From positions 1 to 54,666 of the forward strand of contig JALVUD010000004.1 in the NCBI GenBank assembly GCA_027035765.1: a DNA stretch of 54,666 bases. Direction: 5' to 3'. This document shows positions 8,250 through 17,008 of this stretch, piece after piece. The stretch is from Campylobacteraceae bacterium (GTDB taxonomy: Bacteria > Campylobacterota > Campylobacteria > Campylobacterales > Sulfurovaceae). Position 1 is the first letter of the stretch. Each line of letters begins with the position of its first letter. The translations under genes were made by a program, and so were the position numbers. The notes beneath the pieces are model-generated. The model made no database searches and was not told the DNA's origin. It saw nothing but the letters and a program-made list of their open reading frames with translations.

Positions 8250-9496
8250 TCCTGGCTCCCGAACTGGTCCATTTCATTCTGACCGTCACCTTCGGCTTCC
8301 TGATCGGACTGGAGATCCGCAGCTATCGGGAGCATTATCGCCCCGACAAACCCAAAGATTTCTTCGGCACGGCGCGGACCTATACCTTCGTTGCCATTCT
8401 GGGCTATATCTTCTACCGCCTCGACCCGGAGCGTCTGATCCTCTATACGACGCTTCTGGTCGGACTGACGCTGCTCTATGCGATCTTCTACTATCGTAAA
8501 GTTCAGGAGAATCGCCACAGTATCCTTCTCTATCTGGTGATGCTCTCGGTCTACAGCTTCGGGCCGCTGACGGAGCGTTTTCCCATCTGGATGTCGGCGC
8601 TGCTTTTCGTTCTGACGGTCTTTCTCCTCAATGCTCAGTCGATGATCCAGCGTTTCTCCACCGATTTCAATACCTATGAGTTCGAGACCCTGGGGAAGAT
8701 GGTGCTCCTTTCAGCAGTGATTCTGCCGATTCTGCCCGATCGCAATGTCATCCCCTATATTCCGCTTTCACCCTTCAAGATCTGGCTGGCAGTGGTGGTG
8801 ATCTCGGGGATCAGTTACGGCGGTTATCTGGCCCAGAAATACTTTTTCCCCAATCGGGGCTATTTCCTCACCGGGATCATCGGCGGGACCTACTCCTCTA
8901 CCGCCACCACCGTGGTTTTGGCCCGCAAGGCGCATGCCTTGGGAGAGAATCCTCTCATCGACGCTTCCATCATCGCTGCGACGTCGATGATGTACCTTCG
9001 GCTCATTGTTGTGGCACTGATCTTCAATTTTTCCGTCGGGATGCAGCTGCTCGTACCTTTTACCGTGCTAGCTCTACTGGGCTTTCTCTTCGCCGTTTTC
9101 TACATCCGCCGTGGGAAACAGGCCCAAAGCCGCCCCGATTTCGTCGACCGCAACCCCTTAGAGCTGCGTACCGCCTTCCTTTTCGCTTTTCTTTTTGTCT
9201 TGATGATGGTGATTACCGAATATGTCACCCGTCACTACGGCAGCGGCGGGCTGAAGGCCCTGTCGTTTCTCGTGGGATTTACCGATATCGATCCCTTTGT
9301 CCTTTCGATCCTGACGGGGAAATATGCCGTTTCACTGCATGAGATCGTTTCAGCTATTATCATCGCCGCAGGGAGCAACAACCTTCTCAAGGCAGCCTAT
9401 GCCCTCTGGTTTGGAGGGCCGAAAGTCACCTGGAGATCGGCTTTGTGGATCAGTGTGCTGGGGGTCGTGACGATCGGATACGGACTGCTTGTGTAG
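8246..9496 (+). CDS. MgtC/SapB-type and DUF4010 multi-pass membrane protein
   Basis: The 416-aa protein has about 11-12 predicted membrane segments. The N-terminal part (FGFLIGLEIRSYREH, with TARTYTFVAILGY) matches MgtC/SapB membrane proteins. The C-terminal half (GGTYSSTATTVVLARKA, AAGSNNLLKAAYALWFGG) matches DUF4010. No transport activity is established for this family. It overlaps ppk2 by 4 bp, which suggests a linked role, perhaps in ion or phosphate balance. The call at family level is good; the function is unknown. Confidence 0.82.
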   Translation: MILAPELVHFILTVTFGFLIGLEIRSYREHYRPDKPKDFFGTARTYTFVAILGYIFYRLDPERLILYTTLLVGLTLLYAIFYYRKVQENRHSILLYLVMLSVYSFGPLTERFPIWMSALLFVLTVFLLNAQSMIQRFSTDFNTYEFETLGKMVLLSAVILPILPDRNVIPYIPLSPFKIWLAVVVISGISYGGYLAQKYFFPNRGYFLTGIIGGTYSSTATTVVLARKAHALGENPLIDASIIAATSMMYLRLIVVALIFNFSVGMQLLVPFTVLALLGFLFAVFYIRRGKQAQSRPDFVDRNPLELRTAFLFAFLFVLMMVITEYVTRHYGSGGLKALSFLVGFTDIDPFVLSILTGKYAVSLHEIVSAIIIAAGSNNLLKAAYALWFGGPKVTWRSALWISVLGVVTIGYGLLV

Positions 9497-9509
9497 GATC
9501 GTCTCTCCG

Positions 9510-9557
9510 GGAGGCGGGACTTCAGTCCCGCAAGTGCGGGGTTGAAACCCCGCCTCC
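9510..9557. repeat. Nested inverted repeat between DUF4010 and LOG genes
   Basis: An outer palindrome (GGAGGCGGG ... CCCGCCTCC) encloses two smaller hairpins: GCGGGACTTCAGTCCCGC and GCGGGGTTGAAACCCCGC. No T-run follows. It could form a cruciform or a three-way RNA junction and resembles small mobile intergenic palindromes more than a terminator. Confidence 0.6.
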
Positions 9558-9603
9558 GATGGATCGTGGCATGTGGCTCAATGTAAACAAGTAAGAAAGG
9601 AAA

Positions 9604-10566
9604 ATGATGAAGAAAAAACTCCCCATTGAAAATATTGAACTCCCCTGGGAACATCCCAAGTCCAGATCGGAAGATCCCCATGCGCAGCAACTGGTCAAAA
9701 AGATTATGCAGAGTCCCACCTACCGCCTTGCTGAAGAGGATCTGGATTTTCTCCAGTCCTACAATACACGGGGAATCCGCCTGGAGCTGGACTACCTCAA
9801 ACCGGAGCTGCATATGGCCAGAGCCGGGATCAAACATACCATTGTCGTTTTCGGCAGTGCCAGGATCCGGGAGCGCAAGACCGCTATGGCCCATCTGGAA
9901 GAGATTCAAAAAAAGCTCAAGAAAGATCCCGAAAATGAGCGGTTGATGCAGGAGCTCTATGTGGCGGAGCGGATGCTGGAGAAGAGTATCTACTACGACG
10001 ATGCCCGAATGTTCGGTCGCTATGTAAGCCGCAGCGGCAAAGGGCCCGAGGATAGCCGGGTGGTGATCATGACCGGCGGCGGACCGGGGATCATGGAGGC
10101 AGCCAACCGGGGTGCTTACGATGTGGGAGCCAAGACCGTCGGGCTCAATATTCATCTACCTCACGAGCAGTTTCCCAATCCCTATATCACCCCGGAGCTC
10201 TGTTTTCAGTTTCATTATTTCGCTATCCGCAAGCTTCACTTTCTCAACCGGGCCAAAGCCCTGGTGGTCTATCCCGGAGGATTCGGTACCTTCGACGAAC
10301 TCTTTGAAACCCTGACTTTGATCCAGACCCGGAAAAACGATCCGATTCCGGTGGTGCTGGTCGGCCGCTCCTACTGGAACAAAGCGGTCGATTTCGATTT
10401 CCTGGCGGAGGAGGGGGTGATCGCTCCGGAAGACAGAGAGATCTTCCATTTCGCAGACAACGCCGCCGAAGCCTGGAAACACATCCTCCATTGGCACGAA
10501 ACTTACAATACACCGCTTTTGGCCAAAGGTGAAAAGAATGGGATCGAAGAAAAAGACGATAAGTAA
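9604..10566 (+). CDS. LOG-family protein (Rossmann-fold nucleotide-binding, lysine-decarboxylase-like)
   Basis: The 320-aa protein has the family motifs GGGPGIMEAANRGA (~158-171) and PGGFGTFDELFETL (~225), the PGGxGTxxE signature of LOG proteins. True LOG enzymes are cytokinin-riboside-monophosphate phosphoribohydrolases, and many bacterial homologues cleave nucleoside monophosphates. The N-terminal ~75 residues are an extension beyond the usual ~200-aa core. AAGAAAGGA precedes the ATG at 9604. The AT-rich stem at 10562-10584 spans its stop codon. Substrate is unknown; older databases mislabel the family as lysine decarboxylase. Confidence 0.85.
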   Translation: MMKKKLPIENIELPWEHPKSRSEDPHAQQLVKKIMQSPTYRLAEEDLDFLQSYNTRGIRLELDYLKPELHMARAGIKHTIVVFGSARIRERKTAMAHLEEIQKKLKKDPENERLMQELYVAERMLEKSIYYDDARMFGRYVSRSGKGPEDSRVVIMTGGGPGIMEAANRGAYDVGAKTVGLNIHLPHEQFPNPYITPELCFQFHYFAIRKLHFLNRAKALVVYPGGFGTFDELFETLTLIQTRKNDPIPVVLVGRSYWNKAVDFDFLAEEGVIAPEDREIFHFADNAAEAWKHILHWHETYNTPLLAKGEKNGIEEKDDK

Positions 10567-10654
10567 AGATAAAGAATCTTTACTGCTGCTATTTAATATC
10601 AGTTAATGCAAGTGGCATATATTATGTTTATCCAAATGCACTAAAGGAGAAACA

Positions 10655-11770
10655 ATGAGAAAGATGATGATTTCAGCCGCCGCAGCGATGGTGGTGGGAA
10701 CGGGACTCCATGCTGGGAATGCCGCTTCGGCGAACGCTCGCGGAAAACCGGTACTGCATAACGAAGTGGCTGGCGCCAGTTACTACAGCATGCAGAAGAA
10801 AGCGGCTCGCTCCTTTATCCCCGCGGCGATCAAGGCTCACCATGCCGCGACGCCCAAGCCTCCCAAAGAGATTCTCAAGGCTTTCGGCGATACGGTGCGC
10901 GCTGTGCAGGCGATTCAGCACAAAGACACCAAGTCGGCGCAGAAATACCTGCAAGAGGCTGACAAACTCTTTACGAGCGTGCTGAAGAAAAACCCTCAAC
11001 TCAAGTTTGTACCGGTGGATGAGATGATTCTGGTCAACGATGTGATCATCACCCCTCAGGATGCCAAACGGGTCGTCGACGGAGCGAGAGAATTGCTGAA
11101 ATACTATCGGACCCAGGCCGCAAGAGAACTGTTGACACCGTTGAAGGATGAGATGGATGTGCTGACCTCCTATCTGCCCATGGAGCTCTATCCCGCTGCG
11201 ACCAAAAAGGCGCTGGAGGCACTGAAAAAGGGCAAAGTTGATCAGACTCTCGGGGTGCTGGCCGATGCCTTCAATACGATCGTCACCGTCAAGACTGTGA
11301 TCCCCATTCCTCTCCTGGCTGCCCAGGACTTTGTCCGTCAGGCGGCCGCACTGGACAAATCCAAAAAAGAGGAGGCGACCAAGCTTCTCGAAGCGGCCAA
11401 AGCGGAACTGCAGAAAGCCTACTACTTTGGCTATACGGATAAGCGCAGTGCCGCCTACAAAGATCTCTACGACCAGATCAATGCCCTGGAAAAAGAGATC
11501 AAAGGCAAAAATATGGTCGAAAAGCTCTACACCCATCTGAAAGAGAGCTTCAGCAAGCTGATCGGCAAAATCTACTCTGATATGAGAGACACGGTTGCAA
11601 CTGAAGAGGCCAAAGTGCTGAAAAATCCCAAGGAGGCCCTGGGGATTCCTTCCGCCAAAGCCAAAGTGGAAGAGACCAGGGACAAAGACAGGTTTGAAGC
11701 AAAAATGAAAGCCTCGGACTTCGGCAAAGAGGTGGAAGCTGACTTGAAAAAGGCGGCTGTCTCCCAATAA
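10655..11770 (+). CDS. Exported YfdX-family protein
   Basis: The 371-aa protein has a signal-like N-terminus (MRKMMISAAAAMVVGTGLHAGNA). The central region (FVPVDEMILVNDVIITPQDAKRV, residues ~121-143, through IPLLAAQDFVRQAAAL) matches the YfdX family. The rest is helical and Lys/Glu/Ala-rich. In E. coli YfdX belongs to the acid/drug-stress EvgA regulon, but its biochemical role is unknown. This copy is longer than the ~210-aa E. coli protein, with a ~150-aa charged C-terminal extension. An AAAGGAG site precedes the ATG, and a strong terminator follows at 11783. It probably forms a single-gene unit. Confidence 0.75.
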   Translation: MRKMMISAAAAMVVGTGLHAGNAASANARGKPVLHNEVAGASYYSMQKKAARSFIPAAIKAHHAATPKPPKEILKAFGDTVRAVQAIQHKDTKSAQKYLQEADKLFTSVLKKNPQLKFVPVDEMILVNDVIITPQDAKRVVDGARELLKYYRTQAARELLTPLKDEMDVLTSYLPMELYPAATKKALEALKKGKVDQTLGVLADAFNTIVTVKTVIPIPLLAAQDFVRQAAALDKSKKEEATKLLEAAKAELQKAYYFGYTDKRSAAYKDLYDQINALEKEIKGKNMVEKLYTHLKESFSKLIGKIYSDMRDTVATEEAKVLKNPKEALGIPSAKAKVEETRDKDRFEAKMKASDFGKEVEADLKKAAVSQ

Positions 11771-11782
11771 GCTTCTTCTCTG

Positions 11783-11820
11783 AGAGTGGGCAACAGTCGC
11801 CCACTCTACCTCTCTTTTTT
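11783..11820 (+). terminator. Intrinsic terminator of the yfdX-like gene
   Basis: Nine-bp perfect arms AGAGTGGGC (11783-11791) and GCCCACTCT (11799-11807), a 7-nt loop, then ACCTCTCTTTTTT. The start is 13 bp after the stop codon. Confidence 0.88.
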
Positions 11821-11942
11821 GCCAGTATCTTCCCATATGATCACTCAGGACCCAATTCAAAAACAGAGACTGGCGATACGTATTATGCCCAGGCTCCTAT
11901 GACGTTTAGAATTACAGACAAAACATATCTAATGGTCACACA

Positions 11943-12527
11943 TTATGCGTTTTCCCTGGCTTTCTTCAACTCTTTGAAGACATATATAGAAACCGAAAGA
12001 ATGACAAATCCCAGCAGAATCAGCGAAAACAGGGCGGCGCTTTTGTCGGCGGTTTCCCCTTCGCCGAAGATATAGCCGATGAGGAGCATGAATCCCACCC
12101 AGATGAGGTTGGCGGCGAAGGTGAGTGGGATGAAGGTTCGCAGGGGCATATGGGACAAGCCGGCGGGAATGGAGATGTACTGGCCCAAACCCGGAGTCAG
12201 AGGAGCGAGAAAGACCGAGATCTTTCCATGGAGGCGGAAAAAGAGGCTGACCTTTTTGACAATGGGTTTCTCTTTGAAAAAACGGTGGACGAGATAGCGG
12301 GAGAGGGCGTAGTTGACCAGCGCGCCGCTGAGGCTTCCCAGGGCTCCCGAGACAAGGAGCAGAGCCAAGCTCTTCTCTCCCAGGGAGGCGAGATAGCCCG
12401 CGGGGATCAGGAGGATCTCACTGGGAAGCGGGATGAAGGTGCCGACCAGCAGCATATAGAGATAGACGCCGAGATAGCCCATGCTATCGGCGAACTGTAT
12501 CAGCAGTGTCGTGAGAGCGTGAAGCAT
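11943..12527 (-). CDS. DedA/SNARE-associated-family membrane protein
   Basis: The likely start is the ATG at 12527 (MLHALTTLLIQFAD), one base after the stop of the upstream gene; a longer frame from 12587 would overlap that gene. The 194-aa product has the DedA signature FIPLPSEILLIPAGYLAS and the conserved late segment FLAPLTPGLGQYISIPAGLSHM, with about five hydrophobic segments. DedA proteins are inner-membrane proteins, now viewed as lipid-carrier flippases or ion-coupled transporters, often needed for envelope integrity and pH tolerance. It is probably cotranscribed with the ferritin-like gene. A second DedA gene is at 26501-27088. Confidence 0.88.
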   Translation of the reverse strand: MLHALTTLLIQFADSMGYLGVYLYMLLVGTFIPLPSEILLIPAGYLASLGEKSLALLLVSGALGSLSGALVNYALSRYLVHRFFKEKPIVKKVSLFFRLHGKISVFLAPLTPGLGQYISIPAGLSHMPLRTFIPLTFAANLIWVGFMLLIGYIFGEGETADKSAALFSLILLGFVILSVSIYVFKELKKARENA

Positions 12528-12528
12528 T

Positions 12529-13314
12529 TCAGATACCGAGAACCCGCAGGGTCCCCTGGATCGTGGAGGCGGTGGCGTTTTCCACATGACGATGCAGATG
12601 CAGAGGATGCATCAGCATCTTGACGGCCATTTTGTAGGGGTAGAACTCTTTGGCAAAGGTTTTGGTCTGGGCTTTGAAGCTCTCGAAATCTTCACCGGGG
12701 GCGATGTATTTGTGGGCGATGAAGATATCTTCGTCGCTGGCCATCTTGAGCCGGGCGTAGATTACTTTGGTGATCTCCGTGCGCCCCAGATGCTCCTCTT
12801 CATTGTATTTTTCGAAGCCCTTGTCGAACTCTTCGTAATGATAGACTTCGTCTTTGTGGATATTGTGGGCGATCTCGGCCAGGATCGGTTCGTCAATGGA
12901 CTTGGCGTAGTCGGTCATGGCCCGGTAGAGGGTGGAGGTTCCTGTCTCCACCACCATCCGTGCCAGCATCTCCCGGGCCCGGGTAGGCTGGAATTCGTCA
13001 AGGGTACAGAGTTTGCCGTACTCCCGGCGGAATCCTTCGTAGGCTTTGTCCCAGTCGAAATCGGGCCAGACGGTTCGGACATATTTTCGCAGCGCTCTGC
13101 CGTGCTGAATCTCTTCGGGTTCCCAGGTGCTCTCCAGCCAGGAGACGATCGGTTCGTCGCCTGCGTAAAACTCCGCCAGGTTCTTTTCGTAGAGATCGGA
13201 AGTGATCTCGATAAAAGAGGCGATGGCGACCACCTTGAAAAGAAAATCATTATCCTGAATTTTTGCTACATCGATAGCACCGTACTCGATTTCCCGGTAA
13301 TTCCAACGTGCCAT
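12529..13314 (-). CDS. Ferritin-like diiron protein (acyl-ACP-desaturase-like fold)
   Basis: The 261-aa protein has a four-helix-bundle diiron pattern: Glu in FIEITSDLYEKN, EPEEIQHGR (ExxH), Glu in VVETGTSTLYRAM and DEVYHYEEF (ExxH-type). The EEIQHG and DEVYHYE segments resemble the EENRHG and DEKRHE motifs of stearoyl-ACP desaturases. It could be a fatty-acid desaturase-like oxidase, an oxygen/peroxide-handling protein or an iron protein; sequence alone does not decide. It is one base from the DedA gene downstream and divergent from ppsA. A TATAAT and a Crp/Fnr-like palindrome lie in the shared upstream region. Confidence 0.72.
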   Translation of the reverse strand: MARWNYREIEYGAIDVAKIQDNDFLFKVVAIASFIEITSDLYEKNLAEFYAGDEPIVSWLESTWEPEEIQHGRALRKYVRTVWPDFDWDKAYEGFRREYGKLCTLDEFQPTRAREMLARMVVETGTSTLYRAMTDYAKSIDEPILAEIAHNIHKDEVYHYEEFDKGFEKYNEEEHLGRTEITKVIYARLKMASDEDIFIAHKYIAPGEDFESFKAQTKTFAKEFYPYKMAVKMLMHPLHLHRHVENATASTIQGTLRVLGI

Positions 13315-13376
13315 TTTTTTGTTTCCTTTTCACTTTCGACATTCGGGCTTATGTATTTATGGAGGCAATCGAATAA

Positions 13377-13382
13377 ATTATA
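13377..13382 (-). promoter_or_regulatory. -10 element for the ferritin-like/DedA operon
   Basis: A perfect TATAAT on the minus strand (13382 to 13377) would start transcription near 13370, about 56 nt before the ATG. The palindrome at 13405-13418 is centred about 41 nt upstream of that start. Confidence 0.55.
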
Positions 13383-13394
13383 ACCGAAATATTT

Positions 13395-13418
13395 TCACTG
13401 AAAAGTGACATAGGTCAC
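13395..13418. promoter_or_regulatory. Crp/Fnr-like operator between ferritin-like gene and ppsA
   Basis: Two overlapping palindromes share one half-site: TCACT-GAAA-AGTGA (13395-13408) and GTGA-CATAGG-TCAC (13405-13418). The second matches the core GTGA-N6-TCAC of Crp-type sites. It lies between divergent genes, at about -41.5 relative to the predicted minus-strand start, the class II activator position. The ppsA side has a TATCAT at 13441-13446, which would place the site around -40 there as well. Confidence 0.5.
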
Positions 13419-13487
13419 GTTTTCGTTTAATCATTGGTGCTATCATTGACCTACGTAGAGGCAAAATCAATACAGAAAGGATCGTCG

Positions 13488-15905
13488 ATGAGTCAATTTG
13501 TCAAATGGTTTGAAGAGATCGGCATCGAGGATGTCCCCGAAGTGGGGGGCAAAAACGCATCGCTCGGGGAGATGTATCGCAATCTGACGCAGGAGGGGGT
13601 GCGGGTTCCCCACGGCTATGCCGTGACGGCGACGGCCTATCGTCACTTTTTGGAGGCCAACGGCCTGGAACCAAAACTCCATGAAATTCTGGACGGCCTC
13701 GACTACGACGATGTGGCGGCGTTGCAGAAGGCCGGGGCAGCCTGCCGCAAGCTGATCCAGGAGGCTCCGGTTCCTGAGGATCTGCGCCAAAAAATCATCG
13801 AGGGATACCGCAAACTCCAGGAAGAGTACGGCGAGGGGGTCAGCCTGGCGGTTCGTTCCTCCGCCACCGCCGAAGACAGTCCCGAAGCCTCTTTCGCCGG
13901 ACAGAACGATACCTACCTCAATATCAAAGGCGACGACGCCCTCATCGACGCCTACCGCCGCTGCCTGGCCAGCAACTTCACCGACCGAAGCCTGCATTAC
14001 AAACACGACAACCACTTCGACTGGGCCAAAGTCTATCTGAGCGTGGTGGTGATGAAAATGGTCCGCTCCGACATCGGTGCCAGCGGGGTGATGTTCAGCC
14101 TGGATACCGAGACGGGCTTCCGCGATGTCGTCTTCATCAATGCGGCACTGGGGCTGGGAGAGAATGTGGTGCAAGGCACCATCGATCCTGACAGTTTCTA
14201 CGTCCACAAACCGACGTTTGAAAAGGGCTATCGGGCGGTGCTCAAACGGCGGCTGGGCAAAAAAGAGCTCAAGATGGTCTTCACCGACACGCTCAACACC
14301 GACAACATCGCCGTGGAATACACCAAAAACGTCCCAACGAGCGAGGAGGAGCGCAGTCACTTTGCCATCACCGACGAGGATGTGATGGTCCTGGCCGACT
14401 ACGCCATCAAAGTCGAAAAACACTACTCCCAAAAAGCGGGCCATGACAAACCGATGGATATGGAGTGGGCCAAAGACGGCGAAGACGGACACCTCTATAT
14501 GGTCCAGGCACGCCCGGAGACGGTGCAGTCGCAGAAAAAAGGAACGATCCTGGAGATCTATCGCCTCAAAGAGCGGGGCAAAGTGCTGGTCACCGGCCGG
14601 GCCGTCGGGACCAAGATCGGTCAGGGCAAAGTGCACTACATTCCCGATGTCAAGCACTTGAGCGAGTTCAAACCGGGTGAAGTGCTCGTCGCCGATACCA
14701 CGACTCCCGACTGGGAACCGGTGATGAAAACCGCCGCGGCGATCGTCACCAACAAAGGGGGCCGCACCTGCCACGCCGCCATCGTCAGTCGGGAATTGGG
14801 TATCCCCGCAGTCGTCGGCGCCGAAGGAGCCACCGAGACTTTGAAAAACGGTCAGGAGGTGACCGTCAGCTGCGCCGAGGGGGAGACCGGCTACGTCTAT
14901 GAAGGCAAGCTGCCTTTCGAGATCGAAAAGGTGGACCTGAGCAACCTCCCCAAACCCAAGACCGAGATCATGATGAACCTGGGCAATCCCGACCAGGCCT
15001 TCAGTCTGGCCGATCTGCCCGTTGACGGTATCGGCCTGGCGCGGATGGAGTTTATCATCAACGAATATATCAAGGCCCATCCCATGGCCCTCAAACATCC
15101 TGAAAAGGTCGATGACGCCACCCGCAAGCAGCTGGAAAACTTGGCCAAAGCCTATGACGACATGGTGGACTTTTTCGTCAAGACCCTCTCCGAGGGGGTC
15201 GCCACCATCGCCGCGGCGGTCTATCCCAAGCCCTGCGTCGTGCGGATGAGCGACTTCAAGACCAACGAGTACGCCACCCTGCTGGGCGGTAAATTTTTCG
15301 AGCCCGTCGAAGACAACCCGATGATCGGCTTCCGCGGTGCGGCGCGCTACAGCCATCCGGCGTACGAAGAGGGCTTCGCGCTGGAGTGCGCGGCGATGAA
15401 GCGCGCGAGGGAAGTGATCGGGATGGAAAACATCACTCTGATGATCCCCTTCTGCCGCCGGGTCGAAGAGGGGCAGAGAGTGGTCGACACGATGGCCAAA
15501 CACGGCCTGAAAAAAGGGGAGAAGGATCTCAAGATCTACGTCATGTGCGAAATCCCCAACAACGTCATCCAGATCGACCGCTTCAGCGAAATCTTCGACG
15601 GCTTCAGCATCGGCAGCAACGACCTGACCCAGCTGACTCTGGGAGTGGATCGCGACAGCGAGATCGTCGCCTTCGACTATGACGAGCGCGATCCCGGCGT
15701 GCTCAAGATGATCGAGCTGGCCGTCGAAGGATGCCAGCGCAACCACCGCCACAGCGGCATCTGCGGCCAGGCCCCTTCGGACTACCCCGAAGTGGCGGAG
15801 TTTTTGGTCAAGCTGGGCATCGACAGCATCAGCCTCAACCCCGACAGCGTGCTTCGCACGATCCAGGACATCGACAAGTTGGAAGAGAAACTGGGCCGGA
15901 AGTAG
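13488..15905 (+). CDS. ppsA: Phosphoenolpyruvate synthase
   Basis: The start at 13488 (MSQFVKWFEEIG) is chosen because AGAAAGGA lies just upstream and the family begins there; the longer frame from 13434 covers promoter DNA. The 805-aa protein has the N-terminal ATP-grasp domain (VGGKNASLGEMY; AVRSSATAEDSPEASFAGQ), the swivelling domain with GGRTCHAA (phospho-His429) and the C-terminal TIM barrel with GICGQAPSD (Cys near 759). It makes PEP from pyruvate and ATP, the entry to gluconeogenesis. The next small gene starts 4 bp after the stop, and aldolase follows, so this is a gluconeogenic operon. Confidence 0.96.
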   Translation: MSQFVKWFEEIGIEDVPEVGGKNASLGEMYRNLTQEGVRVPHGYAVTATAYRHFLEANGLEPKLHEILDGLDYDDVAALQKAGAACRKLIQEAPVPEDLRQKIIEGYRKLQEEYGEGVSLAVRSSATAEDSPEASFAGQNDTYLNIKGDDALIDAYRRCLASNFTDRSLHYKHDNHFDWAKVYLSVVVMKMVRSDIGASGVMFSLDTETGFRDVVFINAALGLGENVVQGTIDPDSFYVHKPTFEKGYRAVLKRRLGKKELKMVFTDTLNTDNIAVEYTKNVPTSEEERSHFAITDEDVMVLADYAIKVEKHYSQKAGHDKPMDMEWAKDGEDGHLYMVQARPETVQSQKKGTILEIYRLKERGKVLVTGRAVGTKIGQGKVHYIPDVKHLSEFKPGEVLVADTTTPDWEPVMKTAAAIVTNKGGRTCHAAIVSRELGIPAVVGAEGATETLKNGQEVTVSCAEGETGYVYEGKLPFEIEKVDLSNLPKPKTEIMMNLGNPDQAFSLADLPVDGIGLARMEFIINEYIKAHPMALKHPEKVDDATRKQLENLAKAYDDMVDFFVKTLSEGVATIAAAVYPKPCVVRMSDFKTNEYATLLGGKFFEPVEDNPMIGFRGAARYSHPAYEEGFALECAAMKRAREVIGMENITLMIPFCRRVEEGQRVVDTMAKHGLKKGEKDLKIYVMCEIPNNVIQIDRFSEIFDGFSIGSNDLTQLTLGVDRDSEIVAFDYDERDPGVLKMIELAVEGCQRNHRHSGICGQAPSDYPEVAEFLVKLGIDSISLNPDSVLRTIQDIDKLEEKLGRK

Positions 15906-15908
15906 GCT

Positions 15909-16091
15909 ATGAGAGAGCGGATCGATGAGGATAGTCTCATTGCCGAAATCATCTCTATGAAGATCAGAAACGGTGAGATGAAAACCCGCGATGCCGAAGA
16001 GGTTTTTGCCGAATTGCACCTCTTTGGTGATAGAGGGGGAAAGAAGAATGAGGCTAAGAGCAGTTCAAAAGTGACAAAGGAGAAAAAATGA
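15909..16091 (+). CDS. Hypothetical 60-aa protein between ppsA and the aldolase gene
   Basis: The 60-aa reading frame starts 4 bp after ppsA and overlaps the aldolase start by ATGA, exactly the spacing expected of a real operon member. The product is hydrophilic and charged: an acidic helix-forming N-terminus (RERIDEDSLIAEIISMKIRNGEMKTRDAEEVFAELHLF), then a Lys-rich tail. It has no cysteine, membrane segment or signal peptide. I do not recognise the family. It could be a small partner or regulator of PpsA or the aldolase, or a translational coupler. Confidence 0.6.
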   Translation: MRERIDEDSLIAEIISMKIRNGEMKTRDAEEVFAELHLFGDRGGKKNEAKSSSKVTKEKK

Positions 16092-17008
16092 TACAAGAAG
16101 ACATTCGAAACTTCCTTCCTGCCGATGTGCCGGGAGAGATGGAAAAGACCTTTCTCGAGAATTTCGAGAAGACCACCAACGGAACCGGGCGCTTGATGCT
16201 CTTTGCCGGGGATCAGAAGGTCGAGCACCTCAACAACGACTTCTACGGCCCCGATATCCCCGAAGAGGACAACGACCCCGAGCACCTCTTTCGCATCGCC
16301 CAATTGGCCAGGATCGGGGTTTTCGCCACCCAGTTTGGGCTGATCAGCCGCTACGGCAGGGACTACAAAGAGGTTCCCTACCTTGTCAAGCTCAACTCCA
16401 AAACCAACCTGGTCCCCTACGACGCCAAGGACCCCTACAGCCAGCAGTGGTTCGACGTGGAGGATGTGGTGCGCTTCCGCGACAGCAGCGGCCTGGATAT
16501 CCGCGGGGTGGGCTATACCGTCTATCTGGGGGGTGAGCATGAGCATTCGATGCTGCGCGAAGCCGCCCGGATCGTCCATGAAGCCCACCTTCACGGGATG
16601 CTGGCGGTGCTTTGGATGTATCCCAAGGGGCCCTTCGTCAAAAACCAGCACGATCCCCATCTGATCGCCGGAGCCGCCGGCGTGGCCGCCTGCCTGGGGG
16701 CCGATTTCGCCAAAGTGAAGGTCCCCTACGACAAAGAGGGCGCTTTCATCCCCGAACTCCTCCGGGAGGCCACCACGGCCGCCGGCCGCACCGGGGTGCT
16801 CTGCGAAGGGGGCAGCAAGATCGATGAAGAGGCCTTTTTGCGCGAACTGCACGAGCAGATCCACATCGGTGGCAGCCGCGGCAACGGCACCGGACGCAAC
16901 ATCCACCAGCGCCCGCTGGAAGAGGGGGTCAAGATGGCGGATGCGATCTATGCGATTACGTGTGAGAATGCGACGGTGAAAGATGCTTTGGAAATCCTCC
17001 GGAATTGA
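16088..17008 (+). CDS. Class I fructose-bisphosphate aldolase, archaeal (DhnA) type
   Basis: The 306-aa protein belongs to the DhnA/FbaB aldolase family: LFAGDQKVEHLNNDF near the N-terminus, GADFAKVKVPYDKEG with the Schiff-base lysine (Lys209 or Lys211) and GGSRGNGTGRNIHQRP, the phosphate-binding loop. It catalyses the reversible aldol cleavage of fructose 1,6-bisphosphate without metal. Its place right after ppsA favours the gluconeogenic direction. It overlaps the small upstream gene by 4 bp with AAAGGAG as ribosome site. Whether it also has fructose-bisphosphatase activity, as some archaeal enzymes do, cannot be told; that activity belongs to a different family. Confidence 0.88.
   Translation: MIQEDIRNFLPADVPGEMEKTFLENFEKTTNGTGRLMLFAGDQKVEHLNNDFYGPDIPEEDNDPEHLFRIAQLARIGVFATQFGLISRYGRDYKEVPYLVKLNSKTNLVPYDAKDPYSQQWFDVEDVVRFRDSSGLDIRGVGYTVYLGGEHEHSMLREAARIVHEAHLHGMLAVLWMYPKGPFVKNQHDPHLIAGAAGVAACLGADFAKVKVPYDKEGAFIPELLREATTAAGRTGVLCEGGSKIDEEAFLRELHEQIHIGGSRGNGTGRNIHQRPLEEGVKMADAIYAITCENATVKDALEILRN

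Noticed and set aside
10562-10584. AT-only stem after the LOG gene considered as a terminator
   Set aside because: Nine pairs but almost all A-T, it spans the stop codon and no T-run follows; too weak to call.
13467-16019. 850-codon minus-strand frame opposite ppsA
   Set aside because: ppsA is unambiguous on the plus strand and the antisense product has no recognisable domain.
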